From: Anaerosolibacter carboniphilus
GTDB taxonomy: Bacteria > Bacillota > Clostridia > Peptostreptococcales > Thermotaleaceae
Assembly (NCBI RefSeq): GCF_014205875.1
Contig: NZ_JACHEN010000018.1
Span: 1-64,000, forward strand
Direction of reading: 5' to 3'
Length of the DNA: 64,000 nt
A model generated the notes under the pieces. It was not told the origin of the DNA. It worked only from the letters and a program-made list of their open reading frames with translations, and searched no databases. This document shows, in pieces, positions 9,865-19,765 of this stretch (its first letter is position 1; every line of letters begins with the position of its first letter). The position numbers and the translations under genes were made by a program.

Positions 9865-10047
9865 TTGGCTAATACATTAAAAATTACTTTAGTGAAAAGT
9901 CCAATAGGAATTCTACCAAAACATAAAAAGACGGTGGAAGCATTAGGCCTTAGAAAGATTAGACAAGTGGTTGAGCAGCAGGATAATCCTCAAATTAGAG
10001 GAATGATCGATCAAGTAAAATATCTTGTGGAAGTAGAAGAAATATAA
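9865..10047 (+). CDS. rpmD: 50S ribosomal protein L30
   Basis: L30 (60 aa). The start is TTG at 9865, giving [25 protein letters not shown] upstream acts as ribosome-binding site and no ATG or GTG fits. The segment [26 protein letters not shown] is characteristic in two parts. Confidence 0.96.
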   Translation: MANTLKITLVKSPIGILPKHKKTVEALGLRKIRQVVEQQDNPQIRGMIDQVKYLVEVEEI

Positions 10048-10064
10048 GCTAAGGAGGTGTAGCC

Positions 10065-10505
10065 ATGAAACTACATGAGTTAAGACCAGCTGAAGGTTCA
10101 ACAAAAGATAGAAAAAGACGCGGTAGAGGTCAAGCTTCTGGTCAAGGTAAGACAGGTGGTCGTGGTCACAAAGGACAAGGCGCTCGTGCCGGCGGCGGCG
10201 TTAGACCTGGATTCGAGGGTGGACAGATGCCTCTATATAGAAGATTACCAAAAAGAGGTTTCAACAATCCATTTAAGAAAGAATGGGCTATTGTAAATAT
10301 AGATGAGTTAAATAGATTCGAAGATGGTATGACAATTACTCCAGAATTACTGTTAGAGTCTGGTGTAATCAGAAAGATCGTTGATGGCGTTAAGATTTTA
10401 GGTGACGGCGAACTACAAAAGAAAGTCACTGTGCAGGCTCACAAATTCAGTCAGTCAGCAATTGAGAAAATCGAAGCTGCTGGAGGAAAGGCAGAGGTGA
10501 TCTAA
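10065..10505 (+). CDS. rplO: 50S ribosomal protein L15
   Basis: L15 (146 aa). The Gly/Arg-rich N-terminal extension ([19 protein letters not shown]) and [19 protein letters not shown] are typical. GGAGGTG precedes the ATG. The stop is one base away from the secY ATG, as in many Firmicutes, which indicates translational coupling. Confidence 0.97.
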   Translation: MKLHELRPAEGSTKDRKRRGRGQASGQGKTGGRGHKGQGARAGGGVRPGFEGGQMPLYRRLPKRGFNNPFKKEWAIVNIDELNRFEDGMTITPELLLESGVIRKIVDGVKILGDGELQKKVTVQAHKFSQSAIEKIEAAGGKAEVI

Positions 10506-10506
10506 C

Positions 10507-11784
10507 ATGCTATCAACCCTACGAAATGCTTGGAAAATTCCCGATCTAAGAAGAAGAATCCTATATACGTTGTTGATGCTTACCATATTTAGATTAGGTT
10601 CAACAATTCCAGTTCCAGGAATGAATAAACAAATACTGGCTCAATTGTTTAACCAAGGAGAAAATGGATTATTCAGTTTCTTTAACTTGATTTCCGGTGG
10701 TGCCTTTGGTAATTTTACAATCTTTGCCTTAAGTATTTCACCATATATTACTGCATCCATTATTCTTCAACTTTTGACAATTGCGATTCCAAGCTTGGAA
10801 GCTATGGCAAAAGAGGGAGAAGAGGGAAGAAAGAAAATCGCACAATATACTCGATATGGAACAATCGTATTGGCTTTAATCCAAGCAGCAGGTGTGAGCG
10901 TTGGTTTGTTTAACCAAGCTCTGATAGCAAGAGATTTCTTCTCTGTATCCGTGGTTGTTATCACTTTAACTGCAGGTACAGCTTTCCTTATGTGGTTAGG
11001 TGAACAAATTACTGAAAACGGTATCGGAAATGGTATATCATTGCTTATCTTTACGGGAATTGTATCAAGAATTCCTGTGGGGATTATTCAAACAGTACAA
11101 AAAGCACAAATTGGCGAAGTAAGCATTTTAGATATGATTCTTTTCTTGGTCCTTGCGATAATTATTATCGCTGGTGTTGTAGCAGTTCAGCAGGGAACAA
11201 GAAAGATTCCAGTACAATATGCAAAAAGAGTAGTTGGAAGAAAGACGTATGGCGGACACAGTACCCATATTCCGTTAAAGGTAAACCAAGCAGGTGTAAT
11301 TCCAGTAATCTTTGCCATCTCACTATTGCAGTTCCCTTTAACCATCACATACTTCTTCCAAGGTGGGGCATTCTCTACATGGGTTAGCAAATGGTTATCC
11401 CCGGCTGGAAACCCAGGAATCTGGGTATACTCACTTCTTAACATGCTGTTAATCGTGTTCTTTACGTACTTCTATACAGCTGTTACATTTAATCCGCAAC
11501 AAGTGGCGGACAACATGAAGCAGCACGGTGGTTTCATACCAGGTATCAGACCCGGAAAACCTACAGCTGAGTATCTAGATAGAGTATTATCAAGAATCAC
11601 TTTGGCTGGCGCGCTTTTCCTTGCGTTGATCGCTGTAATTCCGACACTTATGTTAAAGTTTACAAGCATTCAGATGACCTTTGGTGGAACTAGCTTACTG
11701 ATTGCGGTAGGGGTTGCTTTAGAGACAATGAAGCAAATCGAAGCACAAATGATGATGAGACATTACCAAGGGTTTTTAAAATAA
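10507..11784 (+). CDS. secY: Preprotein translocase subunit SecY
   Basis: SecY (425 aa) forms the protein-conducting channel of the Sec system in the cytoplasmic membrane. Ten hydrophobic segments are seen. Signature stretches are GLFSFFNLISGGAFGNFTIF (plug region), IFALSISPYITASIILQLLT and GTAFLMWLGEQITENGIGNG. The C-terminal loop with GGFIPGIRPGKPTAEYLD binds SecA and ribosomes in the family. The ATG is one base after the rplO stop, and GGCAGAGGTG inside rplO serves as ribosome-binding site. Confidence 0.98.
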   Translation: MLSTLRNAWKIPDLRRRILYTLLMLTIFRLGSTIPVPGMNKQILAQLFNQGENGLFSFFNLISGGAFGNFTIFALSISPYITASIILQLLTIAIPSLEAMAKEGEEGRKKIAQYTRYGTIVLALIQAAGVSVGLFNQALIARDFFSVSVVVITLTAGTAFLMWLGEQITENGIGNGISLLIFTGIVSRIPVGIIQTVQKAQIGEVSILDMILFLVLAIIIIAGVVAVQQGTRKIPVQYAKRVVGRKTYGGHSTHIPLKVNQAGVIPVIFAISLLQFPLTITYFFQGGAFSTWVSKWLSPAGNPGIWVYSLLNMLLIVFFTYFYTAVTFNPQQVADNMKQHGGFIPGIRPGKPTAEYLDRVLSRITLAGALFLALIAVIPTLMLKFTSIQMTFGGTSLLIAVGVALETMKQIEAQMMMRHYQGFLK

Positions 11785-11797
11785 ATATGGGTAAAGG

Positions 11798-11817
11798 TAT
11801 GGGGAGAATTCCCCATA
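11798..11817 (+). other. Hairpin between secY and adk
   Basis: TATGGGG (11798-11804) pairs with CCCCATA (11811-11817) around AGAATT. No T-tract follows, so it is probably a processing or pausing element, not a terminator. Confidence 0.5.
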
Positions 11818-11851
11818 GCTTATATCTAATCATAATCTAGGAGATGGTATA

Positions 11852-12496
11852 ATGAGATTAATCTTATTAGGACCTCCGGGCGCAGGTAAAGGTACCCAGG
11901 CTTCAGGAATTATTGAAAAATATCAAATTCCTCATATCTCAACGGGTGACATCTTTAGAAAAAATATTAAAGAAGGCACTGAATTAGGAAAAAAGGCAAA
12001 GGGTTATATGGACCAAGGGCTACTTGTTCCTGATGAATTGGTGGTAGCCATTGTTGAAGATAGGTTAAAGGAAGATGATTGTAAAGATGGATTCCTTTTA
12101 GATGGGTTCCCCAGAACTGAGAAACAGGCTGAAGCATTAGATGAATCCCTTTCAAAAATGGGTGTATCCATGGATAAAGTGATTAACGTTTCAGTAGATA
12201 AAAATGTACTTGTTGAAAGAGCTGTTGGAAGGCGGATCTGTAAGGACTGTGGTGCAACCTATCACATCAAATTCAATCCTTCGACGAAGGATGGAGTGTG
12301 CGATAAATGTGGTGGAGCCTTGTATCAACGGGCAGATGACAACGAAGAGACAGTTACCAAAAGAATTGAAGTATATTTAAATGAGACACAGCCATTGATT
12401 GATTATTACAAAGCTAGAAATATTCTTGTAACCATAGACGGTGAGCAGGATATTCATAAAGTATTTGAGGATATTGTGGCTGCGTTAGGAGCGTAG
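11852..12496 (+). CDS. adk: Adenylate kinase
   Basis: Adk (214 aa) converts AMP and ATP to two ADP. The P-loop [12 protein letters not shown] is at residues 5-16, STGDIFR follows, then [13 protein letters not shown]. The long LID domain carries four cysteines in CKDCG and CDKCG, so this is the zinc-binding Gram-positive type. It follows secY as in B. subtilis. Confidence 0.98.
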   Translation: MRLILLGPPGAGKGTQASGIIEKYQIPHISTGDIFRKNIKEGTELGKKAKGYMDQGLLVPDELVVAIVEDRLKEDDCKDGFLLDGFPRTEKQAEALDESLSKMGVSMDKVINVSVDKNVLVERAVGRRICKDCGATYHIKFNPSTKDGVCDKCGGALYQRADDNEETVTKRIEVYLNETQPLIDYYKARNILVTIDGEQDIHKVFEDIVAALGA

Positions 12497-12500
12497 GCAG

Positions 12501-13247
12501 ATGATTATTGTTAAATCAAATAAAGAAATTGAATACATGCGTGAAGCAGGTAAAATCGTCGCCTATGTGCATGAAGTATTAAAAGACGCTATAAAACCAG
12601 GGCTCACAACCAAGGAACTAGATGAAATTGCTGAACGGGAAATAGTAAAGCACAAGGCGTTACCGGCTTTTAAGGGATACCACGGCTTCCCAGCAAGTAT
12701 CTGCGCCTCAGTCAATGAGGAAGTGGTACACGGCATACCTGGATTAAAAACTTTAAAAGATGGCGATATTATAAGTATAGATATCGGAACAATCTATAAT
12801 GGGTACTATGGTGATGCAGCAAAAACCCACCCTGTTGGAAAGGTAAGTACAGAAGCCTTAAGGCTGATAGAAGTGACTCGTCAGAGTTTCTATGAGGGAT
12901 TAAGGTTTTGTATGGAAGGCAATCGGTTATCCGATGTATCCCATGCAATACAAACCTATGTGGAGGGTCAAGGTTTTTCAGTTGTCAGAGACTTTGTTGG
13001 TCACGGAATAGGTCAAAACATGCATGAAGATCCACAGATCCCGAATTTTGGACTCCCTGGAAAGGGACCAAGACTTGGAGAGGGAATGGTATTGGCCATT
13101 GAACCTATGGTAAACATGGGAACATATAAGGTGAAGACGCTATTGGACAATTGGACTGTAGTGACTTTAGATGGTAAAATGTCAGCCCATTATGAACACA
13201 CGTTGGCCATCACGAAGGATGAACCGATGATTCTAACGAGTCTGTAA
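12501..13247 (+). CDS. map: Methionine aminopeptidase, type I
   Basis: This enzyme (248 aa) removes the N-terminal methionine from new proteins. Metal ligands are visible in order: D in SIDIGT, D in YGDAAKT, H in [19 protein letters not shown] in AIEPM, and E in HYEHT. It lacks the N-terminal zinc-finger extension, so it is the compact type Ia form. Only 4 nt separate it from adk, so the two are cotranslated neighbours. Confidence 0.97.
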   Translation: MIIVKSNKEIEYMREAGKIVAYVHEVLKDAIKPGLTTKELDEIAEREIVKHKALPAFKGYHGFPASICASVNEEVVHGIPGLKTLKDGDIISIDIGTIYNGYYGDAAKTHPVGKVSTEALRLIEVTRQSFYEGLRFCMEGNRLSDVSHAIQTYVEGQGFSVVRDFVGHGIGQNMHEDPQIPNFGLPGKGPRLGEGMVLAIEPMVNMGTYKVKTLLDNWTVVTLDGKMSAHYEHTLAITKDEPMILTSL

Positions 13248-13269
13248 GACAGGTAGAGAGGTGAAGCAA

Positions 13270-13548
13270 GTGGACACAACCCTTGAGATAGCAGTTGGAC
13301 AAATTGTGAAATCGAAAGCGGGCAGAGATAAGGATCGACCTTTTGTTGTTATAGGCATTGTAGATCAACAATATGTCCTTGTAGCCGATGGTGACCTGCG
13401 TAAAGTCGATAAGCCAAAGAAAAAGAAGATTCGACATTTGGCAAAATATAATATCGTTTCTGAGGATATTAAGCAGAAGATTGAAAATAATGATAAAGTG
13501 AGCAATTTACTTCTAAGGCGTGAACTGGAAAAGCTGGGACTAAGTTAA
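13270..13548 (+). CDS. KOW domain RNA-binding protein (L14e-like)
   Basis: A 92-aa protein of the KOW/L14e-like family often found between map and infA in Clostridia and Bacilli. The KOW segment is at the N-terminus (VGQIVKSKAGRDKDRPFVVIG), with VLVADGDLRKVDKPKKKKIRH after it; the C-terminal half is helical and charged. GTG at 13270 is preferred because AGAGAGGTG (13255-13263) lies 6 nt before it; an upstream in-frame GTG at 13261 lies inside that site. The role is not established; binding to rRNA or mRNA is inferred from the fold and the neighbours. Confidence 0.88.
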   Translation: MDTTLEIAVGQIVKSKAGRDKDRPFVVIGIVDQQYVLVADGDLRKVDKPKKKKIRHLAKYNIVSEDIKQKIENNDKVSNLLLRRELEKLGLS

Positions 13549-13575
13549 TCCAGGAATGGGAGGTTTGATGTCCTA

Positions 13576-13794
13576 ATGGCGAAGGATGATGTGATAGAGG
13601 TACAGGGAACCGTTGTGGAGGCCCTACCGAATGCCATGTTTAAAGTAAAATTAGACAATGGTCATGAGATATTGGCCCACATATCCGGCAAGCTCAGAAT
13701 GAATTTTATTAGAATACTGCCTGGTGATAAGGTGACATTAGAGCTATCCCCTTATGATTTGACAAGAGGCAGAATTACATGGCGTGGTAAGTGA
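13576..13794 (+). CDS. infA: Translation initiation factor IF-1
   Basis: IF-1 (72 aa, standard) is an OB-fold protein that blocks the A site during initiation. [39 protein letters not shown] and [10 protein letters not shown] are family signatures. GGGAGG lies 12 nt before the ATG, with a slightly long spacer. Confidence 0.97.
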   Translation: MAKDDVIEVQGTVVEALPNAMFKVKLDNGHEILAHISGKLRMNFIRILPGDKVTLELSPYDLTRGRITWRGK

Positions 13795-13810
13795 TTAAGG
13801 AGGGATAACA

Positions 13811-13924
13811 GTGAAGGTTAGACCATCAGTTAAACCAATATGCGAAAAATGCAAGATCATCAAAAGAAAAGGAAGAGTGATGGTGATCTGCGAAAATCCA
13901 AAGCACAAACAAAAGCAAGGCTAA
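13811..13924 (+). CDS. rpmJ: 50S ribosomal protein L36
   Basis: A 37-aa protein starting with GTG after [27 protein letters not shown], then [18 protein letters not shown]. Zinc ligands C11, C14, C27 and H32 (CxxC...CxxxxH) are all there, so this is the zinc-containing C+ form of L36. Confidence 0.97.
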   Translation: MKVRPSVKPICEKCKIIKRKGRVMVICENPKHKQKQG

Positions 13925-13958
13925 ACTAGCTTAGTGAAAATAGCTAGTATTTTGTATT
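13925..13958 (+). terminator. Weak terminator or attenuator after rpmJ
   Basis: ACTAGCT (13925-13931) pairs with AGCTAGT (13942-13948), followed by ATTTTGTATT. The T-tract is broken, so termination is probably partial. Confidence 0.5.
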
Positions 13959-13965
13959 GTTATTT

Positions 13966-13973
13966 GGTATAAT
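13966..13973 (+). promoter_or_regulatory. Extended -10 promoter before rpsM
   Basis: GG-TATAAT preceded by TTT gives an extended -10 (T-G-G-TATAAT) at 13965-13973. No clear -35 is found at 17 bp. With the weak terminator just upstream this suggests separate control of the rpsM-rpsK-rpsD-rpoA-rplQ (alpha) part. Confidence 0.5.
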
Positions 13974-13979
13974 TAAATG

Positions 13980-14095
13980 TTGTTTATGTTAGTGAATAAG
14001 GCGCGGCTGGATGAATGCTCTGTTAGCAGGAATCTACTTATTGCTAATACTATAAATTCATTCTTATATGAACAAATTGTTAGGAGTAAAGTCTA
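13980..14095 (+). ncRNA. Structured leader of the alpha operon (rpsM), candidate
   Basis: The 188 nt between rpmJ and rpsM can fold: AATAAG near 13995 with CTTATT near 14038, enclosing a small CTG-TTAG-CAG hairpin. Position and size fit a ribosomal-protein leader, but no known class was recognised. Confidence 0.35.
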
Positions 14096-14112
14096 GGAGG
14101 TGTAGGATAAAA

Positions 14113-14484
14113 ATGGCTAGAATTTCGGGCGTTGACTTACCGAGAGAGAAAAGAGTTGAAATTGGCTTAACATATATCTACGGTATCGGTAGAAAAACTT
14201 CTAATGCAATATTAGGAAAAACAGGCATTAATCCAGATACAAGAATAAGAGACCTTACTGAAGAAGAAGTAGGTAAGTTAAGACAAATCATCGATAACGA
14301 GTATAAGGTTGAAGGAGATCTTCGACGTGAAATCGCTTTAAACATTAAGCGTTTAAAGGAGATTGGTTGCTTCAGAGGTATTCGTCATAGAAGAAGCTTA
14401 CCTGTTAGAGGTCAAAGAACGAAGACCAATGCGAGAACTAGAAAAGGGCCTAGAAAGACAGTAGGACGTAAGAAAAAGAAATAG
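14113..14484 (+). CDS. rpsM: 30S ribosomal protein S13
   Basis: S13 (123 aa) is in the small-subunit head and forms bridges to the large subunit. ATG at 14113 follows AGGAGGTG (14096-14103) and gives [20 protein letters not shown]. An upstream in-frame ATG at 14068 would add an unconserved leader. The C-terminal basic region [20 protein letters not shown] is present. Confidence 0.97.
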   Translation: MARISGVDLPREKRVEIGLTYIYGIGRKTSNAILGKTGINPDTRIRDLTEEEVGKLRQIIDNEYKVEGDLRREIALNIKRLKEIGCFRGIRHRRSLPVRGQRTKTNARTRKGPRKTVGRKKKK

Positions 14485-14503
14485 TTAAAGGAGGGTAAAT
14501 GAA

Positions 14504-14905
14504 ATGGTAGCTAAAAAAGCTGTGAAAAAAGTTCGTAAGAGAAGACGCGAACGTAAAAATATAGAACGTGGTCAAGCCCATATTCAATCAACTTTTAACA
14601 ACACAATTGTTACCCTTACTGACTTACAAGGTAACGCAATTTCATGGGCGAGTGCTGGTGGACTTGGCTTCAAAGGCTCAAGAAAATCAACTCCTTTTGC
14701 TGCACAGATGGCAGCAGAAACTGCAGCAAAAGCTGCAATGGAGCACGGATTAAGAACGATCGAAGTATACGTAAAAGGACCTGGTTCCGGACGTGAAGCT
14801 GCAATAAGATCATTGCAAGCTGCTGGATTAGAGATCAATCTAATCAAAGACGTAACACCAGTTCCACACAATGGCTGCAGACCGCCAAAACGTAGAAGAG
14901 TTTAA
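14504..14905 (+). CDS. rpsK: 30S ribosomal protein S11
   Basis: S11 (133 aa) lies on the platform near the mRNA exit. Conserved blocks are [35 protein letters not shown] and the C-terminal [18 protein letters not shown]. The ribosome-binding site is AAAGGAGGG, 19 nt after rpsM. Confidence 0.97.
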   Translation: MVAKKAVKKVRKRRRERKNIERGQAHIQSTFNNTIVTLTDLQGNAISWASAGGLGFKGSRKSTPFAAQMAAETAAKAAMEHGLRTIEVYVKGPGSGREAAIRSLQAAGLEINLIKDVTPVPHNGCRPPKRRRV

Positions 14906-14929
14906 TTAGGATTAGGAGGTGTAAGAATA

Positions 14930-15550
14930 ATGGCAAGATATACAGGACCATCTTGTAGACTTTGTCGTCGTGAGGGACAAAAGTTATACTTAAAGGGCGA
15001 AAGATGTTACACAGATAAATGTGCGATCGCTAGAAGAGGATATGCACCAGGACAACACGGACAAGGAAGAAAGAAACTTTCTAACTACGGTCTACAATTA
15101 AGAGAAAAGCAAAAAGCAAAGAGATTCTATGGTATGTTGGAAACTCAATTCAGACAGTTATTTGAAAAAGCTGAAAAGATGCCTGGAATCACAGGTGAAA
15201 ACTTACTAAGATTACTTGAAACAAGATTAGATAATGCTGTATATAGAATGGGCTTTGCTTCTTCAAGAAAAGAAGCAAGACAGTTAGTAAGACATGGGCA
15301 CTTTACTGTAAACGGACGCAAGGTGGATATTCCATCCTTCTTAGTTTCTGTAGGGGATGTAATAAAGGTAAAAGAAAAGAGCATGAGCTCAGTGAAATTT
15401 AAAGAAAAAGCAGAAGCTGCTGCTAACGTACCAAACTGGGTACAAGTGAACTTTGAAAACTTAGAGGGAAAAGTGGTTTCGCTTCCAACAAGAGAAGATA
15501 TCGATATTCCAATCGCTGAGCACTTAATCGTAGAGTTATATTCAAGATAA
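14930..15550 (+). CDS. rpsD: 30S ribosomal protein S4, zinc-binding form
   Basis: S4 (206 aa) nucleates small-subunit assembly. The N-terminus has four cysteines in CRLC and CYTDKC, i.e. the zinc form. [18 protein letters not shown] and the S4 RNA-binding domain ([20 protein letters not shown]) follow. In B. subtilis rpsD stands alone with an autoregulatory leader; here it stays within the alpha operon, 24 nt behind rpsK. Confidence 0.97.
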   Translation: MARYTGPSCRLCRREGQKLYLKGERCYTDKCAIARRGYAPGQHGQGRKKLSNYGLQLREKQKAKRFYGMLETQFRQLFEKAEKMPGITGENLLRLLETRLDNAVYRMGFASSRKEARQLVRHGHFTVNGRKVDIPSFLVSVGDVIKVKEKSMSSVKFKEKAEAAANVPNWVQVNFENLEGKVVSLPTREDIDIPIAEHLIVELYSR

Positions 15551-15628
15551 TAATTAAGCTAGTGATAGTTTTAGAATCAGTTACCCTCATAAAGTATAGA
15601 TAGAAAATTTATAAGGAGGGTCAAGTTA

Positions 15629-16576
15629 ATGATAGAGATCGAAAAGCCGAAGATAGAATGTGTAGAATTAAGTACAGATAACACGTATGGTAAGTTTGTC
15701 GTTGAGCCCCTGGAGCGTGGATATGGTATCACATTAGGAAACAGCTTAAGAAGAATTTTACTTTCATCTTTACCTGGTGCTGCTGTAAACTGGGTAAAGA
15801 TCGAAGGTGTTCTTCATGAGTTTTCTACTGTACCTGGTGTAAAAGAGGATGTGGCAGAAATCATCCTAAACCTTAAGAGTCTTTCAGCAAAAATGTATGC
15901 AGACGGTGCAAAGGTAGTGCGCATTGATGCCAGAGGACCTGGTAAGGTTACAGCAGGGGATATCATTGCTGATGCTGATGTGGAAATTCTAAATCCGGAT
16001 CTTCATATTGCAACCCTTGAAGAGGATGCAAGATTGGTGATGGAAATTTCCTTAAACAGAGGCAGAGGATACGTTGCAGCGGAAAACAACAAAACAGAAC
16101 ATATGCCAATTGGGGTATTACCTGTTGACTCAATCTATACACCTGTCAATAAGGTCAGCTATTACGTTGAAAACACAAGAGTTGGCCAGGTTACTGACTA
16201 CGATAAATTGACATTAGAAGTCTGGACAGATGGAAGCATAAAGCCTGATGAAGCTGCTTCTCTTGGTGCAAAGATTATGAATGAGCATTTGAATTTGTTC
16301 ATCAATCTGACCAGTCATATTGATAATGTAGAAATTATGGTAGAAAAAGAAGAGGATAAGAAAGAAAAAGTTCTTGAGATGACCATTGAGGAACTTGACC
16401 TTTCTGTTAGATCATATAACTGTCTTAAGAGAGCCGGCATTAATACTGTAGAAGAGCTTACAACAAAATCAGAAGAAGATATGATGAAGGTAAGAAATCT
16501 AGGTAAAAAATCCCTTGAAGAAGTTCAGCAGAAGCTTCAGGAACTCGGCTTAGACTTAAAACCTAGTGATGACTAA
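15629..16576 (+). CDS. rpoA: DNA-directed RNA polymerase subunit alpha
   Basis: Alpha (315 aa) starts RNA polymerase assembly and contacts UP elements and activators. The N-terminal domain has [20 protein letters not shown]; the C-terminal domain (about 245-312) shows [20 protein letters not shown] and [10 protein letters not shown]. An acidic/lysine linker ([11 protein letters not shown]) joins them. AAGGAGGG precedes the ATG. Confidence 0.98.
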   Translation: MIEIEKPKIECVELSTDNTYGKFVVEPLERGYGITLGNSLRRILLSSLPGAAVNWVKIEGVLHEFSTVPGVKEDVAEIILNLKSLSAKMYADGAKVVRIDARGPGKVTAGDIIADADVEILNPDLHIATLEEDARLVMEISLNRGRGYVAAENNKTEHMPIGVLPVDSIYTPVNKVSYYVENTRVGQVTDYDKLTLEVWTDGSIKPDEAASLGAKIMNEHLNLFINLTSHIDNVEIMVEKEEDKKEKVLEMTIEELDLSVRSYNCLKRAGINTVEELTTKSEEDMMKVRNLGKKSLEEVQQKLQELGLDLKPSDD

Positions 16577-16600
16577 TATAGGTTAAAGGAGGGAAAAAAC

Positions 16601-16942
16601 ATGGCAGGATATCGTAAATTAGGCCGTCGTACGGATCATAGAAACTTGATGCTTAGAAACTTAGTAACGAGTTTGTTAAAATCAGGACGTATCGAAACAA
16701 CGGATACGAGAGCGAAAGAAACTCGTCGATTGGCTGAGAAAATGATCACCCTTGCGAAACGAGGAGATCTTCATGCAAGACGTCAGGTTATGGCATATGT
16801 TACTGAGGAAACTGTTGTTAAGAACCTGTTTGATGAAATTGCTCCAAAGTACAAGGAAAGAAATGGTGGATACACAAGAATTATGAAGCTAGGACCTCGT
16901 AGAGGGGACGCAGCTGAAATGGTAATATTAGAATTAGTATAA
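16601..16942 (+). CDS. rplQ: 50S ribosomal protein L17
   Basis: L17 (113 aa) is at the tunnel exit side. [20 protein letters not shown] and the [22 protein letters not shown] block are typical. AAAGGAGGG precedes the ATG. It is the last gene of the long ribosomal protein run; a terminator follows at 16950. Confidence 0.97.
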   Translation: MAGYRKLGRRTDHRNLMLRNLVTSLLKSGRIETTDTRAKETRRLAEKMITLAKRGDLHARRQVMAYVTEETVVKNLFDEIAPKYKERNGGYTRIMKLGPRRGDAAEMVILELV

Positions 16943-16949
16943 TAGATGA

Positions 16950-16980
16950 GGGATTAAGTGATGAGCTTAGTCCCTTTTAT
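16950..16980 (+). terminator. Terminator after rplQ
   Basis: GGGATTAAG (16950-16958) pairs with CTTAGTCCC (16966-16974), one G-U pair, loop TGATGAG, followed by TTTTATTA. Confidence 0.85.
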
Positions 16981-16986
16981 TATAAA

Positions 16987-17074
16987 GTTAGTGGTTAGAG
17001 GTTAGTTGTTAGTAGTAAAAGATGGGAGAAGGCAGATTTTAAAAGCCACTAACCACTAACGACTATCCACTATC
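16987..17074. repeat. Imperfect inverted repeat made of GTTAGTG-like units
   Basis: The left arm (16987-17015) is a run of degenerate units GTTAGTG, GTTAGAG, GTTAGTT, GTTAGTA. The right arm (17046-17074) is its imperfect reverse complement; 23 of 29 positions match by eye. The loop is about 30 nt. It resembles intergenic repeat families rather than a gene. Confidence 0.7.
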
Positions 17075-17123
17075 TGAAAAAAATTATTTGTCAACGTATG
17101 CAAAAATAAAATATAACAATCTA

Positions 17124-17152
17124 TTGGTATTCATACTATAAAGAGGTATAAT
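17124..17152 (+). promoter_or_regulatory. Promoter of ecfA1-ecfA2-ecfT
   Basis: TTGGTA (17124-17129) and TATAAT (17147-17152) are spaced by 17 bp, 40 nt before the ecfA1 ATG. Confidence 0.75.
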
Positions 17153-17192
17153 ATATAAGTATACTATTCGTCAATTTGTGAGGTACAGTCTA

Positions 17193-18029
17193 ATGGATAA
17201 GATTATAGAAATCAAGGATTTGATTTATGAATACAAAAGTGATGAAAATGAAAACGTACAAGCGCTAAAGAAGGTATCCCTGGGGGTAAGGCAGGGCGAG
17301 TTTCTTGTGGTGATTGGACATAATGGCTCAGGAAAGTCTACCATGGCAAAGCATATGAATGCCCTACTCCTTCCAAGCGGGGGCAAGGTATATGTAAATG
17401 GATTGGACACCAGCGATGAAAAGAATGTATGGAGCATACGTCAAACAGCGGGCATGGTTTTTCAAAATCCCGATAACCAGATCGTAGCTACCATTGTAGA
17501 AGAGGATATTGCATTTGGCCCAGAAAATCTAGGTGTACCCCCAAAAGAAATCCGTATTCGAGTGGACGAAGCGCTGCAGTCGGTGGGCATGTCGGAGCAT
17601 CGTAGAAAGGGACCTCATCTGCTATCGGGAGGGCAGAAACAGCGCATTGCCATCGCCGGCATTATTGCTATGCGGCCTAAGTGTATTATTCTAGATGAAC
17701 CAACAGCTATGCTGGATCCTTCGGGAAGAAAGGAAGTCTTAGAAACTATAAGACGATTAAATAAGGATGAGGGCATCACTGTGGTTCATATTACCCACTT
17801 CATGGATGAAGCAGTAAATGCGGATCGTGTGATTGTCATGGAAGAAGGAAATATGGTTTTGGAAGGAAACCCCAAAGAGGTATTTGCCCAGGTGGATATC
17901 CTGAAAAAGCTAGGACTCGATGTGCCTCAAGTGACAGAACTAACGAGTAAATTGATAGGTGATGGAATCGATTTGCCAAAGGATATACTTACAGTGGATG
18001 AGATGGTGATGCATTTATGTCAATTATAA
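17193..18029 (+). CDS. ecfA1: ECF transporter ATPase EcfA1
   Basis: One of two ATPases (278 aa) of the energy-coupling factor module that drives vitamin and metal uptake with interchangeable S subunits. Walker [10 protein letters not shown], signature [13 protein letters not shown] and Walker [13 protein letters not shown] are visible, and the Q-loop is [23 protein letters not shown] at 17193 is chosen because GAGGT lies 8 nt upstream; a GTG at 17178 is also in frame. The gene overlaps ecfA2 by 13 nt. Confidence 0.95.
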   Translation: MDKIIEIKDLIYEYKSDENENVQALKKVSLGVRQGEFLVVIGHNGSGKSTMAKHMNALLLPSGGKVYVNGLDTSDEKNVWSIRQTAGMVFQNPDNQIVATIVEEDIAFGPENLGVPPKEIRIRVDEALQSVGMSEHRRKGPHLLSGGQKQRIAIAGIIAMRPKCIILDEPTAMLDPSGRKEVLETIRRLNKDEGITVVHITHFMDEAVNADRVIVMEEGNMVLEGNPKEVFAQVDILKKLGLDVPQVTELTSKLIGDGIDLPKDILTVDEMVMHLCQL

Positions 18030-18871
18030 TAGAAAATTTAACCCATATCTATAATCCAAGCAGCCCCTTTGAGACGGTGGCATTGGACAATATCAATGTG
18101 GAGATCCAGTCTGGGGAATTTATTGGATTGATTGGTCATACGGGGTCAGGGAAATCTACCTTAACCCAGCATTTGAATGGATTGTTAAAGCCTACATCGG
18201 GAAGAATCATCATCAATGATTTTGATATCACCAAAAAGGATATAAAGCTGCGGGAGATACGCCAAAAAGTAGGACTGGTGTTTCAGTATCCAGAACATCA
18301 GCTATTTGAAGAAACCATATACAAGGATATTGCTTTTGGTCCAATTAACCTGGGGCTTTCTGAAGAAGAAGTGGACTATCGGGTAAAAGACTCCATGGAA
18401 TTGGTAGGTCTCAACTTTGATAGCGTGAAAGACCGCTCGCCCTTTGAGTTGAGTGGTGGGCAGAGACGTAGGGTTGCTATCGCGGGCGTGCTGGCGATGC
18501 GGCCAGAGGTCCTCATTCTCGACGAACCGACTGCAGGCCTTGATCCTAAGGGAAGAGATGAAATCCTGGATCAGATCAAAAGCCTTCACGAAAAATATAA
18601 GATGACTATTATTCTTGTTTCCCATAGCATGGAGGACATCGCAAGGCTAGTGGATCGTATCATTGTGATGCATAAGGGTGCTGTGGCACTGACCGGCGTG
18701 CCTAGGGAGGTTTTCAAAAACGTAGAGTTACTCGAGAACATAGGGCTTGCAGTACCTCAAATTACTTATTTGATGAAGAAGCTCAAGGAGCTTGGGAAAC
18801 CTGTGCGGGATGATGTACTAACCATAGAAGAAGCGAAACGGGAAATACAAAACTGGTTAAGGAGTAAATAG
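18017..18871 (+). CDS. ecfA2: ECF transporter ATPase EcfA2
   Basis: The second ATPase (284 aa) of the ECF module. Walker [11 protein letters not shown]-loop [20 protein letters not shown], signature [13 protein letters not shown] and Walker [13 protein letters not shown] are intact. The [13 protein letters not shown] segment is typical of EcfA2 rather than EcfA1. It overlaps ecfA1 and lies one base before ecfT, so all three are coupled. Confidence 0.95.
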   Translation: MSIIIENLTHIYNPSSPFETVALDNINVEIQSGEFIGLIGHTGSGKSTLTQHLNGLLKPTSGRIIINDFDITKKDIKLREIRQKVGLVFQYPEHQLFEETIYKDIAFGPINLGLSEEEVDYRVKDSMELVGLNFDSVKDRSPFELSGGQRRRVAIAGVLAMRPEVLILDEPTAGLDPKGRDEILDQIKSLHEKYKMTIILVSHSMEDIARLVDRIIVMHKGAVALTGVPREVFKNVELLENIGLAVPQITYLMKKLKELGKPVRDDVLTIEEAKREIQNWLRSK

Positions 18872-18872
18872 T

Positions 18873-19670
18873 ATGTTGAGGGATATTACAATCGGACAAT
18901 ATTATCCAGTAGATTCAATCATTCACCGACTTGATCCAAGGATAAAAATTATCGCTACCTTTGTTTATATAACGGCACTGTTCATCGTAGAACATTTTTT
19001 TGCCTATGGATATGTACTTCTTTTTTTAGCAGCTGCCATTGTTTTATCAAAGGTACCTTTTAAATTTATGATTCGGGGACTAAAGCCCTTATTTATGATT
19101 ATTCTTTTGACCTTTGGTATTAATATGTTTATGACGAAAGGGGAAGTAATCTATCAGTTAGGACCTTTAGATATTACGAAGGAAGGGGTCCTACAGGCTG
19201 TCTTCATGGGTACCAGACTGGTGCTTCTCATTATAGGGACATCTATTCTTACGCTGACCACTTCTCCTATTCAGCTCACGGACGGCATTGAAAAGTTGTT
19301 GAATCCTTTTAAACGATTTGGTGTGCCTGCCCATGAGTTAGCAATGATGATGACCATTGCACTGAGGTTTATTCCAACGCTTTTGGAAGAGACGGATAAG
19401 ATTATGAAAGCCCAAATGGCAAGGGGTGCCGATTTTGAAAGTGGAAATATCATCAATCGTGCCAAGAGCTTGGTGCCTCTCCTTGTACCTCTTTTTATCA
19501 GTGCATTTCGGAGAGCTGATGAGTTAGCCATGGCTATGGAGTCAAGATGCTATCGCGGAGGAGAGAATCGTACCAGGATGAAGGAGTTATCCTATCATCG
19601 CAGAGATGTGGCTGCGAGTGCTTTCATTGCAATGCTTCTCGTTGCGGTGACTATAGACCGATTTATGTAG
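18873..19670 (+). CDS. ecfT: ECF transporter transmembrane subunit EcfT
   Basis: EcfT (265 aa) couples the two ATPases to substrate-binding S subunits. About five to six hydrophobic segments are seen. The cytoplasmic coupling helices carry the Ala-Arg-Gly type motifs, AQMARGADFESGN and MAMESRCYRGG. No S component is nearby, so this is a shared (group II) module serving S subunits encoded elsewhere. Confidence 0.95.
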   Translation: MLRDITIGQYYPVDSIIHRLDPRIKIIATFVYITALFIVEHFFAYGYVLLFLAAAIVLSKVPFKFMIRGLKPLFMIILLTFGINMFMTKGEVIYQLGPLDITKEGVLQAVFMGTRLVLLIIGTSILTLTTSPIQLTDGIEKLLNPFKRFGVPAHELAMMMTIALRFIPTLLEETDKIMKAQMARGADFESGNIINRAKSLVPLLVPLFISAFRRADELAMAMESRCYRGGENRTRMKELSYHRRDVAASAFIAMLLVAVTIDRFM

Positions 19671-19765
19671 TTAGGTGATTCATGATACAAAGGGGGACTT
19701 TAGGTCACCCTTATTGTATTTTATGGGTATATTGCGGGATTCTTTGTGAAAAGCAGGTGAAGGTT

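Noticed and set aside
18302..18625. 107-codon frame on the minus strand inside ecfA2
   Set aside because: It is the shadow of a well-conserved gene, with no ribosome-binding site.
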